64,000 nt of DNA from Planctomycetota bacterium (GTDB lineage: Bacteria; Planctomycetota; SZUA-567; H5-PLA8), in the NCBI GenBank assembly GCA_027493525.1, contig JAOSKN010000002.1, positions 1,521,326-1,585,325 of the forward strand, written 5' to 3'. Under the pieces are notes generated by a model. The model saw only the letters and a list, made by a program, of their open reading frames with translations. It searched no databases and was not told the DNA's origin. This document shows positions 34,197-44,027 of the stretch, one piece after another. Made by a program: the position numbers and the translations under genes. Positions within the stretch are counted from its first letter, which is position 1. Each line of letters begins with the position of its first letter.

Positions 34197-37100
34197 ATGC
34201 CGCTCGACGCCTTCCATCCGGCCGTGCGCCGCTGGTTCGAGACGAACCTGGGCGAGCCGACGCGCCCGCAGCGCGAGGGCTGGCCGGCGATCCGCGCAGG
34301 CCAGCACACGCTCATCGCGGCGCCGACCGGCAGCGGGAAGACGCTCGCGGCGTTTCTGCACGCGCTCGACGCGCTGCTGCGGCAGGGTCCGAACCTCCCC
34401 GACGCCACGCAGGCGCTCTACGTCAGCCCGCTGAAGGCGCTGAGCAACGACATCCAGAAGAACCTCGAGAAGCCGCTCGCCGAGATCGCCGCGGAGGATC
34501 TGTTCCTGCCCGAGGTCCGCGTGCTCGTGCGCACGGGCGACACGCAGGCGAAGGAGCGCGCGGCGATGACGCGCCGCCCGCCGCACATTCTGGTCACGAC
34601 GCCGGAGAGCCTGTACATCCTGCTCACGACGGAGAAGGGCCGGCGGATGCTCTCGACGGTGCGGACGGTCATCGTCGACGAGATCCACGCGCTGGCGCGG
34701 GACAAGCGCGGGAGCCACCTGGCGCTTTCGCTGGAACGGCTGGAGGCGCTGGCCGGGCCGGTGCAGCGCGTGGGGCTTTCGGCGACGCAGAAGCCGCTGG
34801 ACGAGATCGCGAAGTTCCTCGTGGGCGCGCAGCGCGAATGCACGGTCGTGGACGGCGGGCACCTGCGCGAACTCGACATCGCCGTGGAGGTCCCTCCGTC
34901 GCCGCTCCAGACCGTCTGCAGCCACGAGCAATGGGACGAGATCCACGCGCGGCTGGTCGAGCTGATTAACGCGCACCGCACGACGCTGCTCTTTGTCGGC
35001 ACGCGGAAGCTCGCCGAGCGGCTCGCGGCGCGGTTGAGCGGGCTCTTGGGCAAGGACCGGGTCACGTGCCACCACGGGAGCCTCTCGCGGGCGCACCGGC
35101 TGGACGCCGAGCAGCGGCTGAAGGCGGGGAAGCTGCGCGCGCTGGTGGCGACGGCCTCGCTGGAACTGGGCATCGACATCGGCGAGGTGGACCTGGCGAT
35201 CCAAATCGGGAGCCCGCGCTCGATCGCGACGTTTCTGCAGCGCGTGGGGCGCGCGGGGCACGGCGTGGGGCGGGTGCCGAAAGGGCGCCTGTTCCCGCTG
35301 ACGACGGACGAACTGGTCGAGGCCGCGGCCCTGCTGCGCGCGGTGGGGCGCGGGGAGCTGGACCGCATCCCGCAGCCGGAGCGGCCGCTGGACATCCTCG
35401 CGCAGCAGCTCGTCGCGGCCTGCGTGCCCGAGACCTGGGACGAGGACGACCTGTTCCAGGTCGCGCGCCGGGCGTGGCCGTACCGCGAGCTGAGCGCGGA
35501 GGATTTCGACCGGGTGCTGAAGATGCACGCCGCCGGGCGGCGCGCGCTGCTGCACCGCGACGGCGTCAACCGGCGCGTGCGTGCGACGAAGCGCGCGCGG
35601 CTGGCGGCGCTGCTCAACGGCGGCGCGATCCCCGACCAGGCCGATTACCGCGTGCTCCAGGAACCCGGGGAGGTCTTCGTCGGGACGATCAACGAGGACT
35701 TCGCGGTCGAGTCCAACGGCGGGGACATCTTCCAACTCGGGAACGCGTCCTGGCGCGTGCTGAAGGTCGAGTCGCGCGCCGGCGTGATGCGCGTGGCCGA
35801 CGCGCAGGGTGCGCCGCCGACGATTCCGTTCTGGATCGGCGAGGCGCCCTCGCGCACGGCGGAACTCTCGGAGGAAGTGGGGCGCTTGCGCGAGGAGGCG
35901 CGCGACGAGGCGCAGCTCCAGGCCGAATGCCGCCTGCCGCACGCCGCGGCGCGGCAGGTGCTCGACTACCTCGCCGAGGGCAAGCGCGTGCTGGGCGCGA
36001 CGCCGACGCAGAAGCGGGTCGTCGCGGAGCGCTTCTTCGACGAGTCCGGCGGGCAGCAGCTCGTCATCCACGCGCCCTTCGGCGGGCGGGTGATGCGCGC
36101 GTGGGGTCTGGCGCTGCGCAAGCGCTTCTGCCGCGGTTTCGGCTTCGAGCTCCAGGCCGCCGCGAATGAAGAAGCGCTGCTGCTCTCGCTGGCGCCGACC
36201 AACAGCTTCGCGCTGGAGACGGTCTTCGATTTCCTGCATCCGAACAGCGCGCGGCAGGTGCTCGAACAGGCGGTGCTGACCGGCGGGCAGTTCGAGACGC
36301 GCTGGCGCTGGAACGTGCAGCGCGCGCTGCTGGTCGAGCGGAGCCAGGCGGGCAAGCGCGTCCCGGCGCCGCTGTTGCGGATGCGCAGCGACGACGAGCT
36401 GCAGCGCGCGTTTCCGCAGGTCGCCGCGTGCCCCGAGAACCTCCCGCCGGGGCCGCTGGAGGTCCCCAGCGACCACCCGCTGGTCGCGCAGACGCTCGCG
36501 GACTGCCTGACGGAACTGCTCGACGCCGAGGGCCTGGTGCGGGTGCTCGAGGGACTGCGCGACGGGACGATCGAGCGCGTCGCGGTGGACACGCCGGAGC
36601 CGTCGGCCTTCGCGCGCGGGATCCTCAACGCGATGCCCTACTCGTTCCTCGACGACGCGCCGCTTGAGGAGCGCCGCACGCAGGCCGTGGTCCAGCGCCG
36701 CGCGCTGAACCCGCGGGCGGCCGACGAGATCGGGCAACTCGACCCGGACGCCGTCGCGCGCGTGAAGGACGAGGCGTGGCCGCATCCGGAGCACGCCGAG
36801 GAGGTCCACGAGGCGCTCCTGTGGATGGGCTACGTCACCGAGGCCGAGGCGCGCGCGTACGGCTGGTCGGCGTGGCTGGACGAACTGGCCGCCGCCGGGC
36901 GGGTGCGGCGCGAGGGCGAGCGTTTCTTCGCCGCCGAGGCGGCGCGCGAGCCGAAGGACCTTTTGCGCGGCCGGATGGAGGCGCTGGGGCCGGTCTTCGA
37001 TCCGCCGAAAGAAGAACTCGCCGACTTCCTGGCGCTCGAGAACGAGGGCGCGGTGCTGCGGGTGCGGATGGAAGGCCGCGCGGGCTGGTGTGAGCGGCGG

Positions 37101-38196
37101 CTGCTGGCGCGGATTCACCGCTATACGCTGGAGCGGCTGCGGCGCGAGATCGAGCCGGTCAGCGCGGCGGAGTTCCTGCGCTTCCTGGGCGTCTGGCAGC
37201 ACGCCGACGACGGCGCGCAGCTCGAGGGCCCGGCCGGCGTCGCCGAAGTCATCCGGCAACTGGCCGGCTTCGAGGTCCCCGCCGCGGCCTGGGAGCGCTT
37301 CGTCCTGCGGCAGCGCGTGCGGAACTACTCGCGCGAGTGGCTGGACCAGCTCACCCTGGGCGGGCAGGTCGTCTGGGGCCGGCTCTGGGGCGAGGGGACG
37401 GGGCCGATCAAGACCGCGCCCGTCTGCCTGCTGCCGCGCGAAGACCTGCCGAAGTGGCTGGGCCTGGCCAAGCCGCCGGAAGGCGGCGCGGAAGGGCTGG
37501 GTTCGTACGCCCGCGCGATCCTGGATCCGATCCGCGCCCGCGGGGCGCTCTTTCCGCAGGAGTTGTCCGCCGCCGCGGAACTGCTGCCGGAGCATTTCGA
37601 GGGGGGGCTGGGCGAGCTGATCGGGAAGGGGCTCGTGACCTGCGACAGCTTCGGCGGGCTGCGCGCGCTGATCGTCCCGCCCTCGCAGCGCGTCCACGGC
37701 GTGGCCGGTTCGGGGCGCTGGAGCCTCTTCCGCGGGCTTGAGTCCCCCCTCCCTTCACGGGAGGGGGCAGGGGGAGGGCTTGGGGCAGCGGCCGGGGGCC
37801 GTACTGCAGGGCGTCCCGCCCGCCCGTTATCCCGATGCCGCGGGCCTGTCCGCGCCCGATCCCGAATTCATCGCGCGGCGCCTGCTGCGGCGCTGGGGCG
37901 TGGTCTTCAAGCGCGTGCTGGCGCGCGAGAAGCTGCCGCTGCCGTGGTGGGAACTGCTGCGCGTCTTCCGACGCATGGAACTGCTCGGGGAGGTCCGCGG
38001 CGGGCGCTTCGTCGCGCGCTTCGACGGCGAGCAGTTCGCGCTGCCGGAGGCCGTCACCGTCCTGCGCAAGCTCCGCCGCGCCGGCCCGCGCGGGCCGCTT
38101 ACCGTCAGCGCCGCCGATCCGCTGAACCTGCAAGGCATCCTGACGCCGGAAGAGCGGGTGAGCCCGCTGGAGCAGCGGATGGTGCGGGTAGGGTAA
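34197..38196 (+). CDS. Lhr-type large ATP-dependent helicase, one-base frame break
   Basis: Repair gives 1,332 residues. It has motif Q-adjacent FETNLGEPTRPQREGWPAI, Walker A APTGSGKT, the DEIH box in VIVDEIHALA, SAT motif GLSATQ and motif VI QRVGRAGH, followed by the winged-helix and Lhr C-terminal domains (FVGTINEDFAVES, PFWIGEAPSRTAELS). Lhr helicases unwind RNA:DNA hybrids in repair. Near residue 1,180 a GC-rich palindromic insert (37744-37780) lies in the linker before PDPEFIARRLLRRWGVVF, and the frame breaks there; one C fewer in the C6 run at 37744-37749 restores it. Confidence 0.88.
37744..37780. repeat. Intragenic palindrome within the helicase gene
   Basis: CCCCCCTCCCTTCACGGGAG followed by GGGGCAGGGGGAGGG forms a strong hairpin and encodes a low-complexity S-P-P-S-L-H-G-R-G-Q-G-E-G peptide between conserved domains. 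Sequences of this kind are usually intergenic palindromic repeats; here one has entered a coding linker. Confidence 0.65.
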
Positions 38197-38201
38197 GGAC
38201 G

Positions 38202-38400
38202 GCAGTAAACAGTAAACAGTGAACAGTAAACAGTAAACAGTGAACAGTGAACAGCGAACGGTGAACAGTGAACAGTGAACAGCGAACGGTGAACAGCGAA
38301 CAGCGAACAGCGAACAGCGAACGGTGAACAGTGAACGGCATACGACCGTGCTGTTGCCGTTACTGTTCACCGCTCACTGTTTACTGTTCACTGATCTTTG
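38202..38400. repeat. Long CAGTRAA heptamer array with inverted arm
   Basis: About twenty degenerate 7-bp units (CAGTAAA, CAGTGAA, CAGCGAA), followed from about 38355 by the inverse (TTACTGTTCACCGCTCACTG). It fills the whole gap between the convergent helicase and nrnA genes. Confidence 0.93.
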
Positions 38401-39489
38401 CTATCGACCGTTCACGGCCTTCTCCGCCGCGGGGCGGAACAATTCCTTGGCTTCCTTGACCGGCAGGGGAATGCGGCAGCCGGCGGCCTGGCGGTGGCCG
38501 CCTCCGCCGAAGCGCTTGGCCAGCGCGCAGGCGTCGATCTCGCGGACGCTGCGGATGCTGATCTTGGTCTGCTTGCCGCCTTCGACGGCATAGAAGAAGA
38601 GGGCGAGCTTGGCGCCGGCGAGCGCGCGCGGGATGCCGGGGAATTCCTGGGTCGTTTCCGGCCCGCAATGGGTCTTCTCGAAATCGCTCTGGGTGAGGGT
38701 GATCGCGCAGATGCGCCCCTTGCGCCAGACCTCCATGCTGGTCCGCGCGCGGGCTTCGAGGTCCAGTTCGGCCAGCGATTTGTTCAGGTAGATGCGCCGC
38801 CAGAGGTCCTCGGGGTCCACGCCGTATTCGACGAGCGCGGCGGCCATGCGCAGCACGCGGGGCGTGGTGTTGGAGTACGCGAACTGCCCGGTGTCGGTGA
38901 CGAGGGCGACGTAGAGCGCCTCCAGGGCAATGCGCGGGACGGGCCAGCCGAGGCAGGACGCGAGGCGCCAGACGAGTTCGCCCGCCGCCGAGGCCTTGTG
39001 GTCCACCCAGTTGACGTCGCCGAAGTTGTTGTTGGAGACGTGGTGGTCGATGTTGATCACGGTGGCGCCGGCGATCTGAGCGGGGACGACGGCGCTGAGG
39101 CGGTCCACGTCGGTGGTGTCGAGGACGATCGCCAGGTCCGCGGGGTAGCGGCGCCGGGTCTCGATCTTGGCCCGGCGCTTGAGCACCGGGTGGTCGAAGA
39201 GGAAGTGGAAGCGTTCGGGCAGGCTGGTCTCGAGGAGCACGTGGGCGTCGTAGCCTTGATCGAGCAGCGTGGCGCCCAGGGCGATGGTGCTGCCGAGGCA
39301 GTCGCCGTCGGGGCGCTCATGGCCCAGCACGACGATGCGCTTGGCCTTTTTGATGCGGGCCTCGATCTCGCGGGCGATGAGGTCGTCCTTGGGCTCGCCC
39401 AGTTCGGCGAGGCGCACGGGGGGGCCGCGCGTCGGCGGCGGCGCGGCGGACCTTCCGGCGCGCGGGCTTCGAGGGTCGGGTGGCGTCAA
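38401..39489 (-). CDS. nrnA: DHH-family phosphoesterase (NrnA-like oligoribonuclease/pAp phosphatase)
   Basis: 362 residues from a TTG that overlaps the stop of the TPR gene as TTGA. The DHH domain has LGHERPDGDCLGS, VLDTTDVDR and the name-giving INIDHHVSN; the DHHA1 domain ends with the substrate motif KRFGGGGHRQAAGCRIP. Enzymes of this type degrade nano-RNA and 3'-phosphoadenosine 5'-phosphate, the by-product of sulfate assimilation; a cysH gene exists in this window but about 24 kb away. The first 30 residues are Pro/Arg-rich and not conserved. Confidence 0.92.
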   Translation of the reverse strand: MTPPDPRSPRAGRSAAPPPTRGPPVRLAELGEPKDDLIAREIEARIKKAKRIVVLGHERPDGDCLGSTIALGATLLDQGYDAHVLLETSLPERFHFLFDHPVLKRRAKIETRRRYPADLAIVLDTTDVDRLSAVVPAQIAGATVINIDHHVSNNNFGDVNWVDHKASAAGELVWRLASCLGWPVPRIALEALYVALVTDTGQFAYSNTTPRVLRMAAALVEYGVDPEDLWRRIYLNKSLAELDLEARARTSMEVWRKGRICAITLTQSDFEKTHCGPETTQEFPGIPRALAGAKLALFFYAVEGGKQTKISIRSVREIDACALAKRFGGGGHRQAAGCRIPLPVKEAKELFRPAAEKAVNGR

Positions 39490-41027
39490 TCATCCAGGAT
39501 GCTGTCCTGCCAGGGCGTGAATTCGTGGGCCTGCTTCTTCGCCCGGAGCCGGGCTTCGGGCGAGACGTAATGCGGCTTGGAGGGCGGAACCTTCTCCCCG
39601 CGTTCGAGGGCGGCGAGCATCTCGCGGACGGGCTGGCGCAGGGAGCGCACCACCAGGGGGTCGGCGCCGAGCTGCGCGGCGCGGTCGAGGGCGTCGAGGG
39701 CGGCGGAGCAGTCGCGGGGCGAGCGGTGCAGCTTGGCCAGCGCGCGGGCGAGGCCCAGATGCGCGGGGCCGTACTGCGGGTCCACGCTCATCAGCTTCGT
39801 GAAGGACTCGGCGGCGCCTTCCCAATCGTCCATCAGCATGCGTACTTCGCCCAGCGCAGTGAGCGCGCGCGGGGAGAGGGGATCGTAGAGCGCGGCGGCC
39901 TCCAGGTGGGTGCGCGAATCCTCCAGGCGCGCGAGCGCGAAGTGGCTCAGCCCCAGTTCGATCTGCGCCGGCGCGAACTTGGGATGCGCGTCCAGGGCGA
40001 TCTGGAAGTAGACCATGGCCTCCTGGAACGACCTGAGCGGCTCCTGCTCGAAGGCGTCGACGTCCTCGCGGCGGGCGTCCTTGAGCAGTTCGGCGCGGGC
40101 GGCCTCGAAGGCCTCGTGGTCCGCCAGGGCCTTGCGCTTGAGTTCCTGGCCCAGGGCGAAGAGGTGCGCGGCGTCGCGGTAGCGCTCGCGCTCCTCGGGC
40201 TGGGCCTTGAAGGCGTGCACCAGCCGGCGCACGCGGCGTTCGGCGAGGCGCGCGATCTCGCACACCCCGGCGAGGTCCTGCGCGCCGGCGCCCTCGGCCA
40301 GCTTGCGGGCGTCTTGATAGAGCGCGAGGGCCCGTTCGGGATCGGCGAGCATCTCGTGGACGTAGGCCAACTGGTAGGCGGCCAGCGCGCGGTGGGGGTT
40401 GGCGAGGCCGGGGCGTGTTAGCAGCGCGTCGAATTCCCGGCGCGCCTCGGCGTGCTGGCCCAGCACGCACAGCGCGACGCCAAGGGAGAGCGCGTTGCGC
40501 GGGTCGTCGGGGTTGAGCTTCGCGGCCTCGCGGTAGCGCTCGACGGCGCGGCGCGTCTGCCCGCCGCGTTCGAGCGTGCCGCCCAGGGTGCGGAGCAGGT
40601 CGGCGCGCTCGGGCGGAAGGAAAGCCGCGCGCCCGCGCTCGCCGTCGAGGACCAGGTCGAGGCGGAGCGTGGCCTCGGCGAAGCGCTCGCGCGAGGCCAG
40701 GAAGCGCCCGAATTCGGCCAGCGCGCGCGGATGCTGGGCGTCGAGCTTCAGCGCGGCCCAGTAGGCCTCTTCGGCGAGCGCATCGGCCCGCTCCATGTCC
40801 TGAAGCAGTTGAATGGGATCGACTTGGCCGGCGGCTTCTTCGAGGAGCTGCTTGCGCGCGCGGCGCTTGAGTTCGTCGGCCTGCTGCCAGGCGTCGTGCG
40901 CCTTGCTGAGCAGGGGGGCGACGTCGGGGTTTTCCACCGCGCCCGCGCGGGCCAGGGGCGCCGCGCCGGCGCAGGCCAGGAGCAGCAGCCACAGGGAGCG
41001 GGACGGTCGGAACGCAAGCATCGCCAT
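39486..41027 (-). CDS. Secreted TPR-repeat protein
   Basis: 513 residues from the ATG at 41027 (another at 41021). A signal peptide ending ARAGA precedes several tetratricopeptide repeats (AEEAYWAALKLDAQHPRALAEFGRFLA, AVERYREAAKLNPDDPRNALSLGVAL, AMVYFQIALDAHPKFAPAQIELGLSHFAL, AESFTKLMSVDPQYGPAHLGLARAL). It is likely a periplasmic scaffold. The stop overlaps the nrnA start, so translation may be coupled. Confidence 0.85.
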   Translation of the reverse strand: MAMLAFRPSRSLWLLLLACAGAAPLARAGAVENPDVAPLLSKAHDAWQQADELKRRARKQLLEEAAGQVDPIQLLQDMERADALAEEAYWAALKLDAQHPRALAEFGRFLASRERFAEATLRLDLVLDGERGRAAFLPPERADLLRTLGGTLERGGQTRRAVERYREAAKLNPDDPRNALSLGVALCVLGQHAEARREFDALLTRPGLANPHRALAAYQLAYVHEMLADPERALALYQDARKLAEGAGAQDLAGVCEIARLAERRVRRLVHAFKAQPEERERYRDAAHLFALGQELKRKALADHEAFEAARAELLKDARREDVDAFEQEPLRSFQEAMVYFQIALDAHPKFAPAQIELGLSHFALARLEDSRTHLEAAALYDPLSPRALTALGEVRMLMDDWEGAAESFTKLMSVDPQYGPAHLGLARALAKLHRSPRDCSAALDALDRAAQLGADPLVVRSLRQPVREMLAALERGEKVPPSKPHYVSPEARLRAKKQAHEFTPWQDSILDD

Positions 41028-41183
41028 GGCGCGCCGGATCAAGTGCGTAACGCGGTTTCAATTCACCGCTTAGAATTGCGAAACCTTACGGCGCGCGGGC
41101 GGAAACGTCAAGCCGCGCAGCCGCCGGCTTTGCGCGCCGCGCGCCGCGCCGGTAGGCTTCGAGTTGCCCTTGGAGAACCTCTC

Positions 41184-42161
41184 ATGCCCCGAGCCGTCCG
41201 CGCCCGCCCACGCTGCGTGCTTGTCGAGTCCATTCATCCCCATTACCTGAAGCTGCTGGAGCGGCGCTTTGAGGTGGTGCGCCCCGAGGCGGCCACGGAA
41301 GAGGGGATCGCGCGCGCGGCGGCCGAGGCCGAGGCGATCCTGATCCGCACCAAGGGCTGCGTCAGCGCGAAGGTGCTCGCCGCCGCGCCGAAGCTGAAAG
41401 CGGTCGGGCGGCACGGCGTGGGCGTGGACCACATCGACCTGGAGGCGGCCTCGCGGCGCGGCGTCTGGGTGGTCTACACGCCGGCGGGGAGCCTCGACGC
41501 GGTGGCCGAGCACACGTGGATGATGATCCTGGGCCTGGCCAAGCACGCGACGCGCGGCGACCGCGCGGTGCGCGCGGTGGACTTCGGCTTCCGCAGCCGG
41601 CACGAGTCGCTGCAACTGCGCGGGAAGACGCTGGGCGTGCTGGGGCTGGGGCGGATCGGCACGCGCGTGGCGGAGATCGCGCGGGCCTTCGGGATGCGCG
41701 TGCTCTATACCGATATCGTGACCTACGCGGCCAAGGAAAAGAAGCTCGGCGCGCGCAAGGCGGGCCTCGGCGCGCTGCTCGCGAAGAGCGACGTGGTGAC
41801 GGTGCACGTGCCGCTGACGGAGCGCACGCGCGGGATGCTCGGCGCTAAGGAACTCGCGCGGATGAAGCCTGCGGCGTATCTGGTGAACTGCGCGCGGGGC
41901 GCGGTGGTGGACGCGGCGGCGCTGGCCGCGGCGCTGAAGGCCGGCCGCCTGGCCGGGGCCGGCAGCGACGTCTACGTACCCGAGGTCCCTCCGCCGGACC
42001 ATCCGCTGCTCGCCTGCGAAACGGCGCTCCTCAGCCCGCACAGCGCGGCGCAGACGGCCGAAGCGCGCTTCAACTACGCGGCGGTGGTCGAGGATCTGGT
42101 GCGCGTGCTGGATGGGAAGCGGCCGCGCTTCCCGGCGAACGAGCCGGGGCGGAAGCCCTGA
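41184..42161 (+). CDS. D-2-hydroxyacid dehydrogenase (phosphoglycerate dehydrogenase-like)
   Basis: 325 residues. NAD-binding GLGRIGTRVAEIARAFGM and the catalytic trio are present: Arg in VNCARGAVVD, Glu in VYVPEVPPPDHPL and His in LSPHSAAQT. RHGVGVDHIDLEAA matches 3-phosphoglycerate dehydrogenases, but there is no C-terminal ACT domain, so it could act on phosphoglycerate, glyoxylate or a sugar acid. Start supported by TTGGAG ten bases upstream. Confidence 0.88.
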   Translation: MPRAVRARPRCVLVESIHPHYLKLLERRFEVVRPEAATEEGIARAAAEAEAILIRTKGCVSAKVLAAAPKLKAVGRHGVGVDHIDLEAASRRGVWVVYTPAGSLDAVAEHTWMMILGLAKHATRGDRAVRAVDFGFRSRHESLQLRGKTLGVLGLGRIGTRVAEIARAFGMRVLYTDIVTYAAKEKKLGARKAGLGALLAKSDVVTVHVPLTERTRGMLGAKELARMKPAAYLVNCARGAVVDAAALAAALKAGRLAGAGSDVYVPEVPPPDHPLLACETALLSPHSAAQTAEARFNYAAVVEDLVRVLDGKRPRFPANEPGRKP

Positions 42162-42204
42162 CCGGACCGGCGCCGTTATCGTATGTATTTGGCGAATCTT
42201 GTGT

Positions 42205-42210
42205 TATATT
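42205..42210 (+). promoter_or_regulatory. Candidate -10 element TATATT upstream of the pseudopilin gene
   Basis: An AT-rich patch (42176-42213) in otherwise GC-rich DNA, 75 bases before the pseudopilin ATG. No -35 box at a proper distance is evident, so this is only a suggestion. Confidence 0.25.
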
Positions 42211-42285
42211 CGCAAAAGGCTCGCGGGGCTTGTGACTGCACGCGGCGTTGGACGGTTGATCAGGATAGCACGCCGAGGATCGCTT

Positions 42286-43089
42286 ATGACGCGCCCGATT
42301 CGCATCCGCTCCAGGCCCGGCTTCACGCTGACCGAACTCCTGGTCGTCATCGCGGTGATCGGGCTGCTGATGGGGCTCCTGCTTCCGGTGCTGTCCCAAT
42401 CGCGGCGGCACGCGCGGATCACGCAATGCGTGAGCCAGATGCGGCAGATGTTCGACGGGATCGAGCTGTACGACCAGAGCCACGACAACTACCGGCAGAA
42501 CTTTCCCCCGCACCTGACGACGATGTACCAGGAAGGCTACATCAAGGACGGCCGGGTCTTCCAATGCCCGCTGGACGCCAACGCCGGGCGCGAGGGCGGC
42601 AAGCCGCCGGTCTGCACGGGCCAGTTCGCCACGACCGACGAGGGGCCCGGCGTCAACGGGTTGCCCCCGAACACGCCGTACAGTTCCTACATGTACGAGT
42701 TCAACTCGACCAAGTGCGACTGGTGGAACGGCTGGGTGGAATACTACGACGGCTCGACGGGGGGCTTCTTTTACCCCAGCGTGCCCGGCGATCCGAGCAA
42801 GGACGGCGACGTGATCGACACGAACGTGGACGGGACCACGACCTACGTCTCGTGGCAGGAGACCAAGTTCTACCAGTTGAAATACGGCGACATCTACCTC
42901 CACACGACCGGGGCGTACACGGGCGGCTATCCGGACACCTACTTCCCGGTCGTGCGCTGCTTCTGGCACGCCGCGCACCCGGATACCGAGACGCCGGTCA
43001 AGGAGATCAAGAACCTCGTCGCCGGCGGCAACGTCTTCGACTCCACGCCGCAATGGGAGAACACGGCGATGGAGCATCTCGACAACTGA
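42286..43089 (+). CDS. Type IV pseudopilin-like protein (planctomycete short-leader type)
   Basis: 267 residues. The basic leader MTRPIRIRSRPG is followed by FTLTELLVVIAVIGLLMGLLLP, the prepilin peptidase site (G/F, with Glu at +5) and hydrophobic assembly helix. The rest is a globular secreted domain rich in Trp, Tyr and Gly with two Cys near the start and end (FQCPLDANAG, VVRCFWHAAHP). Planctomycetes carry many such DUF1559-like proteins, some linked to sugar uptake, others to pilus-like fibres. It is convergent with the HprK-like gene. Confidence 0.9.
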   Translation: MTRPIRIRSRPGFTLTELLVVIAVIGLLMGLLLPVLSQSRRHARITQCVSQMRQMFDGIELYDQSHDNYRQNFPPHLTTMYQEGYIKDGRVFQCPLDANAGREGGKPPVCTGQFATTDEGPGVNGLPPNTPYSSYMYEFNSTKCDWWNGWVEYYDGSTGGFFYPSVPGDPSKDGDVIDTNVDGTTTYVSWQETKFYQLKYGDIYLHTTGAYTGGYPDTYFPVVRCFWHAAHPDTETPVKEIKNLVAGGNVFDSTPQWENTAMEHLDN

Positions 43090-43165
43090 GCGCCGCGCCC
43101 GCTCGCCCCCCGCCGGATTCCCAACCCCAACGCAGCGCCGCGCGCGGTCCGGCCCGCGTGGCCGT

Positions 43166-44026
43166 TCAGAGATACCCTTCCTCGCGCAGCAGTTTGACCA
43201 GCGGCCCGCGCCGCTTGGCGAAAGACAGTTCCCGGCACGGCACGGCTTCGAGCAGTTCGCGCAGCAGGCGCAGGCGGCGCCGCACCGCCTGGGGCGCGGC
43301 GTGGAAATGCAGGGGCGGGAGGAGGCGCGCGGCGGCTTCGGGCGCGGCGAGCGGGCGGAATCCGAAGCGCCTGGCCTGCCTGAGCCAGAAGAGCCCCGCC
43401 AGGGGCGGCGCGGCGGCGCCCGCGGCGGCGGAAAGGCCGCGCCGGAGGCCGCGTTCGACGTAGAGCAGCCGCGGGGCGCCGGGCCGGGCGAGGCTGGCGA
43501 TGGCGAGGTCCCATTCGAGCTGCGGCCAGGGCGCGAGCAGCTTCGTGGCGATGGTCGTCTTGCCGTAGCCGCTGTGCCCGCAGAAGACCAGCGCGCCGCG
43601 CCGTCCGAGCACCGCCGAGCCGTGAAGGTTGAGCAGCACGCGGCCGCCGGGAGCGGCCGCGCGCGCCGGGCCAAGCCGTTCGGCGAGCCAGCCCAGGGCG
43701 AGGAGCGCCAGGCGCGCGACGGCCTCGCGGACCTCGCTCGGCCGCGCGCCGGGACTCACGTAGCAGCTCAGCCGGCGCGCGCGCGCGTCGAGTTCGAAGC
43801 CCTCGCCGGCGACGCGCGAGACGCCGTCCGAAGCCGCGCCGGCAACCTGCCTTTGACGAAGGACCTCGACCTGGAGCAACGGGCGCGCGCGCGGCGGGCG
43901 AGCCGGGCCGAAGAGCCCTTGCGCGCCGCGAACCTGAATGGGGAAACCGTAGAGCAGAACGATCCGGGACGCGTCCCGAGAGCGGCGTAAAGGCGCGGCT
44001 TTTCTCGAACTCGATGCCTGGCCCAC
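43166..44026 (-). CDS. HprK-like P-loop kinase
   Basis: 286 residues from a GTG one base after the PqqD-like stop. The C-terminal half matches the HPr kinase/phosphorylase-like fold: LNLHGSAVLGRRGALVFCGHSGYGKTTIATKLL with Walker A GHSGYGKT, and an aspartate-containing strand QLEWDLAIASLARPG where true HprK has the DD pair. It lacks the N-terminal HprK domain. Kinases of this kind occur in lasso-peptide and related RiPP clusters, where some phosphorylate the peptide C-terminus, as well as with PqqD-like proteins of unknown function. Confidence 0.7.
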   Translation of the reverse strand: MGQASSSRKAAPLRRSRDASRIVLLYGFPIQVRGAQGLFGPARPPRARPLLQVEVLRQRQVAGAASDGVSRVAGEGFELDARARRLSCYVSPGARPSEVREAVARLALLALGWLAERLGPARAAAPGGRVLLNLHGSAVLGRRGALVFCGHSGYGKTTIATKLLAPWPQLEWDLAIASLARPGAPRLLYVERGLRRGLSAAAGAAAPPLAGLFWLRQARRFGFRPLAAPEAAARLLPPLHFHAAPQAVRRRLRLLRELLEAVPCRELSFAKRRGPLVKLLREEGYL

Positions 44027-44027
44027 G

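Noticed and set aside
32442..37697. A 1,751-codon minus-strand frame running through the helicase gene into the cyclase-like gene
   Set aside because: Its N-terminal 1,200 codons are antisense to the Lhr helicase and rich in Arg/Pro/Gln without domains. Only the part from the ATG at 33983 is real.
37744..37780. Programmed frameshift signal in the helicase
   Set aside because: No slippery heptamer or downstream structure at the right distance, and eight other genes show the same kind of single-base break, so error is simpler.
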